Shown here piece after piece: positions 16,451 through 24,921 of a stretch of 64,000 nucleotides of DNA. The position numbers were made by a program, and so were the translations under genes. The notes under the pieces are model-generated. The model saw only the letters and a list, made by a program, of their open reading frames with translations, ran no database searches and was not told the DNA's origin. Source of the DNA: Paenibacillus whitsoniae (GTDB taxonomy: Bacteria; Bacillota; Bacilli; Paenibacillales; NBRC-103111); NCBI RefSeq assembly GCF_003955665.1, contig NZ_RXHU01000062.1, positions 1 to 64,000 of the forward strand. The letters run 5' to 3'. How positions within the stretch are numbered: the first letter of the stretch is position 1; the number at the start of each line of letters is the position of its first letter.

Positions 16451-16948
16451 ATGTCCATTCAGCCGTTGCTGGATACGATGGAGAAACTTCAAGAGGCGCA
16501 CGAGGCTCTGCTGGAGCTCACGGTGCTCAAGACACCGGTTCTCGTGAGCAATGACATTGATCAGCTCAATGCAATTGTGAACCGTGAGAACAAGTGGATT
16601 CGGGCTATTGCCGAAGCCAATCAGGATCGGATCCAAGTGATTGGTTCCTACTTGATCTCGCGCGGATACAATCCGAATCCGAAGATTACGGTCGGCGATT
16701 TGATTAAGGTGATTTTTAAAGCGGAAGAGAAGCAAGCGCTGATGCAAGCACAGCAGAAGCTGCTGGCTACGATTGAGCAGTTGAAGGAAAAGAATGCGAT
16801 CAACCAGCAATTAATCGAGCAGTCGCTTTCTTTTATCGATTATTCGTTGGATTTAATTATAGGCCCGCCTGAAGACGATGTGGTGTATCGGAATCCGAAT
16901 CAGATGGGCGGCGGCAAGCGTATGGGGATGTTCGACCGGAGAGGTTAA
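16451..16948 (+). CDS. flgN: Flagellar export chaperone FlgN
   Basis: FlgN (165 residues, YvyG in B. subtilis) is the cytosolic chaperone for the hook-junction proteins FlgK and FlgL. The protein is nearly all helix (residues 5-140), with SIQPLLDTMEKLQEAHEALL, then NRENKWIRAIAEANQ, fitting the FlgN family, and ends in a short basic, Gly-rich tail. It lies between flgM and its client flgK. ATG 16451 follows AGGTGAAAG. Confidence 0.9.
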   Translation: MSIQPLLDTMEKLQEAHEALLELTVLKTPVLVSNDIDQLNAIVNRENKWIRAIAEANQDRIQVIGSYLISRGYNPNPKITVGDLIKVIFKAEEKQALMQAQQKLLATIEQLKEKNAINQQLIEQSLSFIDYSLDLIIGPPEDDVVYRNPNQMGGGKRMGMFDRRG

Positions 16949-16979
16949 CGGAAACTAGCAAGTATGGGAGAGGGTAAGG

Positions 16980-18431
16980 ATGAGATCAAGCTTTGGTGGA
17001 ATTGAAATATCCAAACGGGGAATTCTGACACAGCAGGCGGCATTAACGACAGCGGGTCATAACGTAGCGAACGCCAATACGCCGGGCTATTCGCGCCAAG
17101 TGGTAAAAATGGTTGCTGCCGAGCCGATCGAGGCGCTGAGCTTGCAGCGTTCCACCATTCCTGGACAAATGGGGCAAGGCGTTCAGTTTACTGAGGTGAA
17201 ACGGATTCGCGAAGCGTTCTTGGACAAGCAGTTTGCCAATGAGAATAAGAGTTTGGGCGAGTGGACGGTGAAGCAAGACACGCTTGAGAAGCTGGAAGCG
17301 ATTATTAATGAGCCTTCAGATACGGGGCTTCGTCAGGTTCTGGATAACTTCTGGAACTCGTGGCAGGAGCTTAGCAAGCAGCCGGACAATCTTGAGACGA
17401 GAGCGGTAGTCAAAGAAAGCGCTTTGGCGGTGACGGATGCGTTCAATCATGCAGCGAAGCAGCTTAACGATCTTTCTTCCGACTTGAATGATAACATTTC
17501 GGTTAAAGTGACGCAGGTCGATACGACCTTGAGACAAATCGCGGGTCTTAATAATGAGATTTTTCGCGTAGAAGGCTTGGGGAATGACGCCAACGATTTG
17601 CGGGATCAGCGGGATCTCTTGGTAGATCAGCTGTCTAAAATTATTAATGTATCGGTTCAAGAAGAGTCTGGCGGCTATCATATTAAGATGGGCAATCAGG
17701 ATTTGGTTGAGGGTAGCACGGCAACAACATTTGACGAGAGTGTAGCTACAGGTGCATATCCTAGCGATCTGAACAGCGGTGAACTGTATGGGCTGATGTA
17801 TTCGAATGGCAGATATGTCGATGAATATCGGAATCAATTGAACTCTATGGTCACTACGATCGTGACCGCTGTGAATGACGCGCATAAAAATGGCTACACA
17901 CTGGCGGATACGAATCCACCGACGAAGGGTGGAAACTTCTTCGATCCGGTCACGGATTTTGCTACGGCTGCTGCAACGGTTAAAGTAAGTTCCAATATCA
18001 CGGACAATGTGGAAAATATCGCAGCTTCCTCCAGAACGTATACGGATGAGAATGGTGTAGTACGTGTGGTGAAAGGGAACAACGAGAACGCGTTGGCTTT
18101 GGCGAACATCAAGAATACGAAGTATAACTTTGACGGCTCCGGCGTGACGAAAATTATTTTGAACGGCGGTACGTTCGATGAGTTCCTTCGTGCGGTCGTC
18201 TCGGAAATTGGCGTTCAAACACAGGAAGCACAGCGGCAAGTGTCCAATCAGAAAATTCTGGTCGATCAAGTGGATGCCAGAAGACAATCCGTTAGCGGCG
18301 TTTCTTTGGACGAAGAAATGGCGGATATGATCAAGTATCAGCATGCTTACAACGCAGCAGCTCGTTCGTTGACAACTTTTGATGAGATGCTGGATAAGGT
18401 CATTAATTCGATGGGTACCGTTGGTAGATAG
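16980..18431 (+). CDS. flgK: Flagellar hook-associated protein 1, FlgK
   Basis: FlgK (483 residues) forms the first hook-filament junction ring outside the cell and is exported by the flagellar type III system, so it has no Sec signal. The N-terminal rod-like motif is seen (SFGGIEISKRGILTQQAALT, HNVANANTPGYSRQ), as is the C-terminal D0 helix (SGVSLDEEMADMIKYQHAYN, then RSLTTFDEMLDKVINSMGTV). The middle is the variable D2 region. ATG 16980 follows GGAGAGGG. Confidence 0.96.
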   Translation: MRSSFGGIEISKRGILTQQAALTTAGHNVANANTPGYSRQVVKMVAAEPIEALSLQRSTIPGQMGQGVQFTEVKRIREAFLDKQFANENKSLGEWTVKQDTLEKLEAIINEPSDTGLRQVLDNFWNSWQELSKQPDNLETRAVVKESALAVTDAFNHAAKQLNDLSSDLNDNISVKVTQVDTTLRQIAGLNNEIFRVEGLGNDANDLRDQRDLLVDQLSKIINVSVQEESGGYHIKMGNQDLVEGSTATTFDESVATGAYPSDLNSGELYGLMYSNGRYVDEYRNQLNSMVTTIVTAVNDAHKNGYTLADTNPPTKGGNFFDPVTDFATAAATVKVSSNITDNVENIAASSRTYTDENGVVRVVKGNNENALALANIKNTKYNFDGSGVTKIILNGGTFDEFLRAVVSEIGVQTQEAQRQVSNQKILVDQVDARRQSVSGVSLDEEMADMIKYQHAYNAAARSLTTFDEMLDKVINSMGTVGR

Positions 18432-18464
18432 ATTCGTAATTTGAACTCGATGAGGTGAAGAATC

Positions 18465-19364
18465 ATGGCGTTACGGGTTACACAGGGCATGCTCAATACA
18501 CAATTGCTTCGCAACTTGAACGGGAATATGACGCGCATGGAGGGGCTCCAGGATCAGCTGTCGACTGGACGCAGAATTAATAAGCCTTCGGATGATCCGG
18601 TCGGGATCAGTTTTTCGATGCGGTATCGCAGCGAATTGGATACGAATGATCAGTATAAAAGAAACGTCGATGCGACCGTATCGTTCCTTGATTATACGGA
18701 TACGATGCTGGATCAGACTGGTAGTGTGATGCAGCGTGCACGGGAGCTAGCGGTAGCGGCTGCGAATGGTACAAATTCCGAGGATTCACTGAATGCGATG
18801 AAAACGGAGATTGACCAGTTGTACGGTCAGATGGTCAACATCGGAAACAGCCAGTTTAACGGCAAATATGTTTTTAACGGGCAGATTACGGATAAAGCAC
18901 CTTTCCCAGATGCGGATAATGCGGCCAATGCAGTCACGGATAATGGTGAGATCAAGTTCGAGATTGGCGCTGGCGTTCAGATTGCGATGAATAAGACAGC
19001 GGAACAAATTTTTGGTACGTCTGGTACAACGAATAATGTATTTCAAATTCTCAAGGATTTGTCGGCTGCTTTGGGGTCTGGAGATTCTGCTGGTATTCAA
19101 AAGTCGATTGGCTTAATGGACGAGCGGATGAGCGTTGTATTAGGTGCTAGATCAGACGTCGGTGCAAAAACCAACCGTGTCCAACTGGCGGAAGATCGTT
19201 TGAGCGATATCGGTATTAACTTGCAGAACTTACAGTCCAAAACGGAAGACGCCGACATGTCGCTTGTCATAACGAACCTGAAAATGGAAGAGAACGTCTA
19301 CCAGGCATCTCTATCCGCAGGCTCCAAAGTAATCGTTCCAACGTTAGTCGATTTTCTACGCTAA
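18465..19364 (+). CDS. flgL: Flagellar hook-associated protein 3, FlgL
   Basis: FlgL (299 residues) forms the second junction ring between FlgK and the filament. It is flagellin-like: N-terminal MALRVTQGMLNTQLLRNLNG and QLSTGRRINKPSDDPVG, and a C-terminal helix LVITNLKMEENVYQASLSAG. It lies 33 bases after flgK with a good ribosome site (GAGGTGAAG) and is probably co-transcribed. Confidence 0.95.
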   Translation: MALRVTQGMLNTQLLRNLNGNMTRMEGLQDQLSTGRRINKPSDDPVGISFSMRYRSELDTNDQYKRNVDATVSFLDYTDTMLDQTGSVMQRARELAVAAANGTNSEDSLNAMKTEIDQLYGQMVNIGNSQFNGKYVFNGQITDKAPFPDADNAANAVTDNGEIKFEIGAGVQIAMNKTAEQIFGTSGTTNNVFQILKDLSAALGSGDSAGIQKSIGLMDERMSVVLGARSDVGAKTNRVQLAEDRLSDIGINLQNLQSKTEDADMSLVITNLKMEENVYQASLSAGSKVIVPTLVDFLR

Positions 19365-19389
19365 TCGAAATGAGTAGGAGGCGGCTGTG

Positions 19390-19959
19390 ATGCCGAGTAT
19401 CCCCCAAATACAAATAAGCCAGCAGCCGGCCCTGATTGGCATTGACGCTGATTTAGGCACCCAGGATATCAAGCAGCCTCGTCCAACTTATGAGATGCAG
19501 GTAGAGCGGCCCAAGCAGGATATTCGTCAGCCGCGGGGCGATCTTGATATTGACCAAAGCAAAGCATGGGATGCGCTGGGGCAGGGGCCAATTTTACAGG
19601 CGATGAGCCGCATTTACTCGCAGTGTCATGAGATTGCCATGCAGGGCATTGCGCGTCGTGTCGAAGACGGAAATCGCATGTGGGCGATCCATCTTGGCGG
19701 CAATCCGATTGCCGAGATTGCGAAGGAGCTGAGCATCAGTCGTCCACAGTTTGATTACTACGGCGAAGCCAGTTACGACAACGTAGATATCACGTACACC
19801 GCGAATAAAGCGGAAATTAACGTTGTAGACGGCAAAGTTAATGTGAATGCGAGGGTCAATCCTCCGGAAATTGAGTATAATCGCGGTAAGCTCGATATCT
19901 ACATGCGGCAATACCCTAAAGTTGAAATTACACCGCCGCAAATTGATTTCAAATCATAA
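19390..19959 (+). CDS. DUF6470 flagellar-operon protein (YviE-like)
   Basis: This 189-residue protein holds the position of B. subtilis yviE, between flgL and fliW. It begins with repeated short beta-strand segments in which Gln/Pro/Asp recur (PQIQISQQPALIGIDADLGT, then MQVERPKQDIRQPRGDLDID) and ends with similar pseudo-repeats (VNVNARVNPPEIEYNRGKLD). ATG 19390 is 8 bases after AGGAGG, so it is preferred to GTG 19387. The function is unknown. There is no signal peptide or membrane segment. Confidence 0.85.
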   Translation: MPSIPQIQISQQPALIGIDADLGTQDIKQPRPTYEMQVERPKQDIRQPRGDLDIDQSKAWDALGQGPILQAMSRIYSQCHEIAMQGIARRVEDGNRMWAIHLGGNPIAEIAKELSISRPQFDYYGEASYDNVDITYTANKAEINVVDGKVNVNARVNPPEIEYNRGKLDIYMRQYPKVEITPPQIDFKS

Positions 19960-19972
19960 TGGGGTATAATCA

Positions 19973-20001
19973 GGCTATAGATGCGTTCTATGGCTTTTTT
20001 T
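19973..20001 (+). terminator. Weak intrinsic terminator before fliW
   Basis: GGCTATAG (19973-19980) pairs with CTATGGC (19988-19994), one G:T pair and a 7-base loop, followed by seven T. With only AT-rich pairs it may be partial, lowering fliW-csrA relative to flgKL. Confidence 0.6.
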
Positions 20002-20036
20002 ATTGATCACATCACGGGTCGAAAGGACGGTAAGGG

Positions 20037-20492
20037 ATGAAGGTTGCTACTTTATTTTTTGGTGAAGTCGATGTTCGAGAGGAAGATGTGATTACGTTCG
20101 GACAAGGATTGCCTGGTTTTGAGACTTTAACGAAGTTTACATGGATCCAATCGGAAGAAAGCGCGCCCTTTTCTTATTTGCAATCCACAGAAGAAGCGGG
20201 TGTTTCTCTGCTGGTGACAGATCCTTTCCTCTTTGTAAAAGAATACGATCTCACGCTGCCTGATACGCTGCAAAATGAATTGCAAATTGAGCAGGCTGAG
20301 GATGTTGCTGTCCTGGCGGTTGTCACCGTAAATAAAGACTACACCAAGTTTAGTCTGAACCTGCTCGCGCCGATGGTGTGGAATGTTAGGAGAAACTTGG
20401 CGAAGCAAATTATTTTACACGATTCGGATTATTCCACCAAATATGAAATTGCGATAGGCGAGATGATCGAGACCACACAGGCGGAGGGGTGA
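20037..20492 (+). CDS. fliW: Flagellar assembly factor FliW
   Basis: FliW (151 residues) binds either flagellin or CsrA. Free flagellin takes FliW away from CsrA, which then blocks hag translation. Family features seen are VTFGQGLPGFETLTKFTWIQ (near the N-terminus), SLLVTDPFLFVKEYDL and the C-terminal SLNLLAPMVWNVRRNLAKQI. It lies four bases before csrA, and a CsrA site is visible in the hag leader, so the whole homeostatic loop is encoded in this 2.5 kb. Confidence 0.95.
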   Translation: MKVATLFFGEVDVREEDVITFGQGLPGFETLTKFTWIQSEESAPFSYLQSTEEAGVSLLVTDPFLFVKEYDLTLPDTLQNELQIEQAEDVAVLAVVTVNKDYTKFSLNLLAPMVWNVRRNLAKQIILHDSDYSTKYEIAIGEMIETTQAEG

Positions 20493-20496
20493 GAGG

Positions 20497-20727
20497 ATGC
20501 TGGTATTGGCAAGAAAAAAAGGCGAATCCATTATGATCGGCGATCAAATTGAAGTTGTGATTTTGGGGGGCGACGGCGACAACGTTCGAGTCGGGATCCG
20601 TGCGCCTAAGCATGTCGAAGTGTACCGCAAAGAGCTGTATCAGCAAATTCAGGAATCCAATAAAGAAGCGCTCACGAATTCGATCAGTCCGCTAAACCTA
20701 AGCAAATTAATACATAAGCCGAAATAA
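20497..20727 (+). CDS. csrA: RNA-binding translational regulator CsrA
   Basis: CsrA (76 residues) is a small dimer that binds GGA motifs in RNA. It shows the full family pattern: MLVLARKKGESIMIGDQIEV, then RVGIRAPKHVEVYRKELYQQ, with the RNA-contacting Arg residues in both stretches. It is preceded by a strong ribosome site (GGAGGGGTGAG) and followed by a terminator, so hag is a separate unit. The visible target is the hag leader (20853-20893). Confidence 0.97.
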   Translation: MLVLARKKGESIMIGDQIEVVILGGDGDNVRVGIRAPKHVEVYRKELYQQIQESNKEALTNSISPLNLSKLIHKPK

Positions 20728-20734
20728 GGAAAAG

Positions 20735-20761
20735 TGTCGACAGCCGGTCGACATTTTTTTT
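20735..20761 (+). terminator. Intrinsic terminator after csrA
   Basis: TGTCGAC (20735-20741) pairs with GTCGACA (20747-20753) around a 5-base loop and is followed by eight T. Confidence 0.93.
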
Positions 20762-20771
20762 GTTTTCGCTA

Positions 20772-20799
20772 TAAACTTTCGTTCTTCGCATGACGATAT
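20772..20799 (+). promoter_or_regulatory. SigD promoter of hag
   Basis: TAAA (20772-20775), 16 bases, then GACGATAT (20792-20799) match SigD 4/4 and 7/8. The RNA should start near 20806, giving a leader of about 90 bases. Confidence 0.8.
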
Positions 20800-20852
20800 A
20801 GTTATCAATGGGACTTTGCGCAGGGCGGCCGACCTGCCTAAGTCTACAAAAC

Positions 20853-20893
20853 AATCCACATGGACGTGGATTAAACGAACCTTCAGGAGGAAG
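20853..20893 (+). promoter_or_regulatory. CsrA-binding hairpin and second site at the hag ribosome site
   Basis: AATCCAC (20853-20859) pairs with GTGGATT (20866-20872), leaving the hexaloop ATGGAC. The core ACATGGACGT (20858-20867) fits the CsrA consensus ACAnGGAnGU exactly, with GGA in the loop. A second GGA-rich site, CAGGAGGAAG, is the ribosome site itself (from 20884). A CsrA dimer bridging the two would block translation, as in B. subtilis hag. Confidence 0.8.
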
Positions 20894-20897
20894 AAAA

Positions 20898-22502
20898 ATG
20901 AGAATTAATCACAACATCGCAGCAGCGAACACTCACCGTCAATTGACTGGTAACACTGCAGCAGCAAGCAAATCCCTTGAGAAATTGTCTTCCGGTCTTC
21001 GCATCAACCGTGCTGGCGACGACGCAGCAGGTTTGGCAATCTCCGAAAAAATGAGAGCACAAATCCGCGGCTTGGACATGGCTGCTAAGAATGCTCAAGA
21101 CGGTATCTCCTTGATCCAAACAGCTGAGGGTGCGTTGAACGAAACTCACTCCATCCTCCAACGTATGCGCGAATTGGCTGACCAATCCGCAAACGGAACA
21201 AACACAGCTGACGACCGTGCAGCTCTGCAAGAAGAAGTTAAACAGCTGAAAGACGAAATCGACCGTATCGGTAACACAACTGAGTTCAATACTCAAAAGT
21301 TGCTGAATGGTAACTTGAAGTCTGCTGGTGGCGCGAACGTAGCTGCTGACGCAACAACAAGTGCAGTTATTGCGAAATTGTCTGGCGCACTATCTACAGG
21401 TGCTGCTGTAATTAACCAAAATGCTTCCAGCACTGTGTTCCAACAAGAAACCATCTCCATTGACGGTACTGATATCAAGATCGACTGGCAAAACCTCTCT
21501 ACTGCAGAGAAAGGGATTCTGAGTGGTATGACAACAAGCTCCGCTTCTCGCAACGCGGCAGCTGATCTGATCGTAAGCAAAATTAATGAAGCAATTGACA
21601 AATCTGGTTCCAATGTGGCTCACATCACAGGCTATGTTGATTCCACTGGCCATTTGAACCTGAAAAGCGGTTCTGAAGGCATTGATTCCAAAATTACAAC
21701 TACAACATCGGTGACAAACGGTGTTCTGACAAACGCAATTGGTGCTACTGCTACTACAGGCTCCACAAAATACAATGGCACCACAACTGCAGGCGTCGCT
21801 GTTGATATGCAAATTGGAGGCCAACAACTTCAAGTGACAATGCCAGTAGCTACAGCTGGTGATGATATGGCCACTGTTGCTGCCAACCTTCAAGCTGCTA
21901 TCAAGACTGCAGTTGACGCTCGTAACACTGCTAACGGCGTTACAGCAGGTCAAAAAGGCTACATTGACGAAGTTGTTGTTAATGCGACAAAAGATGGTCG
22001 TCTAGAAGTTCTTAGTAACTCAGGTCCAATTACTTTCAGCGATCGTACAGGTACTACAGATGTACAAAACCTAGGATTGAGCCAAGCTCAAACTGAGAGC
22101 TCCAGTGGCGGTGGCGTTACATTCCAAATCGGTGCAAACCGTGGTCAAACAATCAGCTTTGGTATTGGCGATATGAGATCCGCAGCTCTGGGCATCTCGG
22201 GCGTAGATATTGGCAGCGCTACATCTGCTTCTCAAGCTCTTGATACACTTGATTCTGCGATCAAAAACGTATCTTCCCAACGTTCCAAAATGGGTGCTGT
22301 TCAAAACCGTTTGGAGCACACAATCAACAACTTGCAAACAGCTTCCGAGAACTTGACAGCTGCTGAGTCCCGTATTCGTGACGTAGATATGGCAAAAGAA
22401 ATGATGGATTTCACAAAATCCAACATCCTTTCCCAAGCTGCTCAAGCAATGTTGGCTCAAGCGAACCAACAGCCACAAGGCGTTCTGCAACTGCTGCGTT
22501 AA
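20898..22502 (+). CDS. hag: Flagellin, enlarged (534 aa)
   Basis: This is the filament protein. The N-terminal D0/D1 (residues about 1-140) reads MRINHNIAAANTHRQLTGNT, SSGLRINRAGDDAAGLAISE and SLIQTAEGALNETHSILQRM. The C-terminal D1/D0 ends RDVDMAKEMMDFTKSNILSQ then QGVLQLLR. Between them lies an insertion-like central part (about 150-430) of Ser/Thr/Ala/Gly-rich beta sequence, absent from the roughly 300-residue Bacillus flagellin; it should form surface-exposed D2/D3 domains and is the natural target for the glycans made downstream. ATG 20898 follows AGGAGGAAG. A SigD promoter, CsrA leader and terminator flank it. Confidence 0.97.
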   Translation: MRINHNIAAANTHRQLTGNTAAASKSLEKLSSGLRINRAGDDAAGLAISEKMRAQIRGLDMAAKNAQDGISLIQTAEGALNETHSILQRMRELADQSANGTNTADDRAALQEEVKQLKDEIDRIGNTTEFNTQKLLNGNLKSAGGANVAADATTSAVIAKLSGALSTGAAVINQNASSTVFQQETISIDGTDIKIDWQNLSTAEKGILSGMTTSSASRNAAADLIVSKINEAIDKSGSNVAHITGYVDSTGHLNLKSGSEGIDSKITTTTSVTNGVLTNAIGATATTGSTKYNGTTTAGVAVDMQIGGQQLQVTMPVATAGDDMATVAANLQAAIKTAVDARNTANGVTAGQKGYIDEVVVNATKDGRLEVLSNSGPITFSDRTGTTDVQNLGLSQAQTESSSGGGVTFQIGANRGQTISFGIGDMRSAALGISGVDIGSATSASQALDTLDSAIKNVSSQRSKMGAVQNRLEHTINNLQTASENLTAAESRIRDVDMAKEMMDFTKSNILSQAAQAMLAQANQQPQGVLQLLR

Positions 22503-22520
22503 TATCTATAATTTTTTCGA

Positions 22521-22550
22521 GACTGGGCTTTTCAGCCCAGTCTTTTCTTG
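22521..22550 (+). terminator. Intrinsic terminator after hag
   Basis: GACTGGGCT (22521-22529) pairs with AGCCCAGTC (22534-22542) around a 4-base loop and is followed by TTTTCTTG. Confidence 0.93.
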
Positions 22551-22562
22551 TTATTCCCTCTT

Positions 22563-22588
22563 TATATTTCTTCGACAAAAACCGATAA
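22563..22588 (+). promoter_or_regulatory. Candidate SigD promoter of the maf operon
   Basis: TATA (22563-22566), 14 bases, then ACCGATAA (22581-22588) match SigD 3/4 and 6/8. It is weaker than the hag site but lies directly upstream of the glycosylation genes, about 50 bases before the first start codon. Confidence 0.45.
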
Positions 22589-22636
22589 TATTGTATAAGA
22601 CTACATCATACAGGACATATATTGAAGAGGTGCTCT

Positions 22637-23038
22637 ATGCCAAATAACCATAATAACTCCCAATTAAATGAAGTCGTAATGAGTTGGGAGCAGTATCTGA
22701 ATCGTTCGGTGCCGTTCATGAAAGAGTTAGCGGATCGCTTTTATAGATCGATTGAACAACAGCCGTGGGGGGAACTGCCACAGCTAACTGAGGCTATTTT
22801 GTGGATTTTTCAAGTGTATGAGACATTAGCTCAAGCAGGGGCTTCCTCGTATGCGGTCTGGAAAGATGTTGAGCAGGTGATGAGCGGAATATCACGTGAA
22901 TTGCAGGCGCTTAATGATGCTTTAAGTGACAAAGACCCTGTGGCAGTTGGAGATATAATGAATTACGAAGTATTACCTAAATTAGAAGAATTGCATAACC
23001 TGGTTTCAACAATCATTAAACATGAGGTTGTTCAATGA
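22637..23038 (+). CDS. Small helical protein preceding Maf, 133 aa
   Basis: I do not recognise the family. It is predicted wholly helical and acidic, with no signal or membrane segment: SWEQYLNRSVPFMKELADRF, AVWKDVEQVMSGISRELQAL, then NYEVLPKLEELHNLVSTIIK. ATG 22637 follows GAAGAGGTG; the alternative TTG 22622 has no ribosome site. It overlaps the maf start by four bases (ATGA), so translation is coupled. Position between hag and maf suggests a helper of flagellin glycosylation, for example a chaperone or specificity subunit, but that is inference from context only. Confidence 0.8.
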   Translation: MPNNHNNSQLNEVVMSWEQYLNRSVPFMKELADRFYRSIEQQPWGELPQLTEAILWIFQVYETLAQAGASSYAVWKDVEQVMSGISRELQALNDALSDKDPVAVGDIMNYEVLPKLEELHNLVSTIIKHEVVQ

Positions 23039-24876
23039 AACTTACTGATAATATAGTGTTACTAAAAGCCAAGTATCCCTATCTTATAAGTAGAATCGTT
23101 CTAAATGGGAGTAACGATACTGTTCAGGTTATAGAAACAAAGTCGGGGCATCCTACATTAGCAATTAATCATTCTGCTCATATTGATTATTTACATAGTA
23201 AGTATAATCCGGTGCATGAGGCTGAAAAGTTTATCGACCAATATGTTAATAGTGAGCACAATCATGTGCTTTTTTATGGTGTTGGACTCGGGTATCATAT
23301 CGAATGCTTTGTAAAGCATTTTCCTTCAGTACCCTTTTCAATTTATGAGCCGGATGTTGAGGTGTTTCAGGCCTTTATTACGCATCAAAATCTGAAAAGC
23401 TGGAAGATGCTCAGATATATTTATGTGGAAAGCAATGCGCAACAATGCAGAGGCGATGTACAAGATTTTGTAACCCAAACTAACGGACAAGTTACGATCA
23501 TTAGTTTGCCGAGTTACGAGCGTGCTTATGGAAAAGCCTATAAATTTTTCTCTGAGAGCATGCAGCATTGTCTCCAAGAAGCACGAAAGTTGTTTCAGAT
23601 TAGACATGCCTTCGAAAAAAAATGGATCATTAATAGCTTAGATAACTTTAAGTATACGATTCAAGCAGGCAATATTTTCGATAAAAAAATGGTTTTTGAA
23701 GGAAAGCCTGTTATTATCGTAGCTGCTGGACCTTCCTTAAATGAAGAAATCGAAAATTTGCGTTATATTAAAGAAAGCAAATCGGCCTACATCTTTGCAG
23801 TAGGGTCAGCCATTTCATCCCTTCTGCACAATGGGATTATTCCAGACGGAGCTTGCACCTACGATCCGCATTTTCACAATGTAAATGTTATTAAGAAAGT
23901 AATCGAAGAGAAGATAGAGAGCATTCCACTTATCTACGGGTCCACGGTAGGGGCTGGAACGCTCAAGGACTACCCAGGGCCGATGCTATCGTTCTTTACT
24001 GATAAAGATCCCGTTGCGGATATTCTTCTCAGAAGGCCGGACGGTACTGCTTTTGAGAAACTTGAGGATGCTCCATCTATTGCTGTTGTAGCGCTACAGT
24101 TATTTTATCGATTAGGCTGTAATCCGATTATTATGGTGGGTCAGAACCTGGGATTCCGGAATAACAGCTACTATGCGAGTGGCATCCAATATGGAGAGCG
24201 CGGTTCTCAGCTTTTACAAGGAGATATCGATGCTGCTTTTCAGGTTGAAGATGTCTTTGGAAATCTTATTCAAACGGACTGGTCTTTTAACACTATACGC
24301 TTGGACATGGAGTTCCACTTGAAGAATTACACAGATAGAATGATTATTAATACCACGCAGGGTGGTGCTAAGATACAAGGAACACAATTTATGAATCTTA
24401 AAGATGTGATAGGGCAGCATTTGCAGCAACAAGATATTACTGATGGAAATTGGTATGTAAGTAAGGAGCCTACTTATGACCGTGATTACATGAGAAAACA
24501 ATTTGAGTTTTTAGATGAGAAGTATATAGATTTTTTGCAACAAGTGGATGAGGTTGTTAGACTATTGAGCGAAATGAACCGTAGTGTTAAGCAAAAAAAC
24601 AGCAAAAAGGCATTCAAGCTTTCCCATAAGTTCGATACCGCATTCGAGATTTTTCAAAGAAATGAGTATTACAAAACGGTTTTAAAGCCTATGAATATGC
24701 TTCAGCTTGAGTGGCTTATCAAACAGTTCGATGCTATTGTTCATGAACCGGATATGTTGGTTAAAACAACGAAAATTATTGAGAAAATTGGCAAGGTTGT
24801 CTATGATATCCGGCAGGATTTATCAATGATAGAACCCTTGTATTTAAATGCACGACAAGCTGTACAGAATGCCTGA
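23035..24876 (+). CDS. Motility-associated (Maf/DUF115) flagellin glycosyltransferase
   Basis: This 613-residue cytosolic protein is of the Maf family, which attaches nonulosonic acids to flagellin Ser/Thr before export. It shows the N-terminal Maf domain with LFYGVGLGYHIECF (from about residue 79), then the MptE-like DUF115 core KPVIIVAAGPSLNEEIENLR (from 224), YIFAVGSAISSLLHNGIIPD, CTYDPHF, and PIIMVGQNLGFRNNSYYASG. The last 150 residues are helical. The pseudaminic acid genes in the same window supply a plausible donor (CMP-Pse). Alternatively it adds the first sugar of a longer chain built by the six glycosyltransferases downstream. Confidence 0.9.
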   Translation: MKLTDNIVLLKAKYPYLISRIVLNGSNDTVQVIETKSGHPTLAINHSAHIDYLHSKYNPVHEAEKFIDQYVNSEHNHVLFYGVGLGYHIECFVKHFPSVPFSIYEPDVEVFQAFITHQNLKSWKMLRYIYVESNAQQCRGDVQDFVTQTNGQVTIISLPSYERAYGKAYKFFSESMQHCLQEARKLFQIRHAFEKKWIINSLDNFKYTIQAGNIFDKKMVFEGKPVIIVAAGPSLNEEIENLRYIKESKSAYIFAVGSAISSLLHNGIIPDGACTYDPHFHNVNVIKKVIEEKIESIPLIYGSTVGAGTLKDYPGPMLSFFTDKDPVADILLRRPDGTAFEKLEDAPSIAVVALQLFYRLGCNPIIMVGQNLGFRNNSYYASGIQYGERGSQLLQGDIDAAFQVEDVFGNLIQTDWSFNTIRLDMEFHLKNYTDRMIINTTQGGAKIQGTQFMNLKDVIGQHLQQQDITDGNWYVSKEPTYDRDYMRKQFEFLDEKYIDFLQQVDEVVRLLSEMNRSVKQKNSKKAFKLSHKFDTAFEIFQRNEYYKTVLKPMNMLQLEWLIKQFDAIVHEPDMLVKTTKIIEKIGKVVYDIRQDLSMIEPLYLNARQAVQNA

Positions 24877-24921
24877 GTCCTGAAAGTGCCGTTATTAATT
24901 AGAAGTGGGGCCGTATTTTAT

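Noticed and set aside
17316..18344. 342-codon minus-strand frame opposite flgK
   Set aside because: Antisense shadow; unusual Ile/Arg/His-rich composition, no ribosome site, no family motif.
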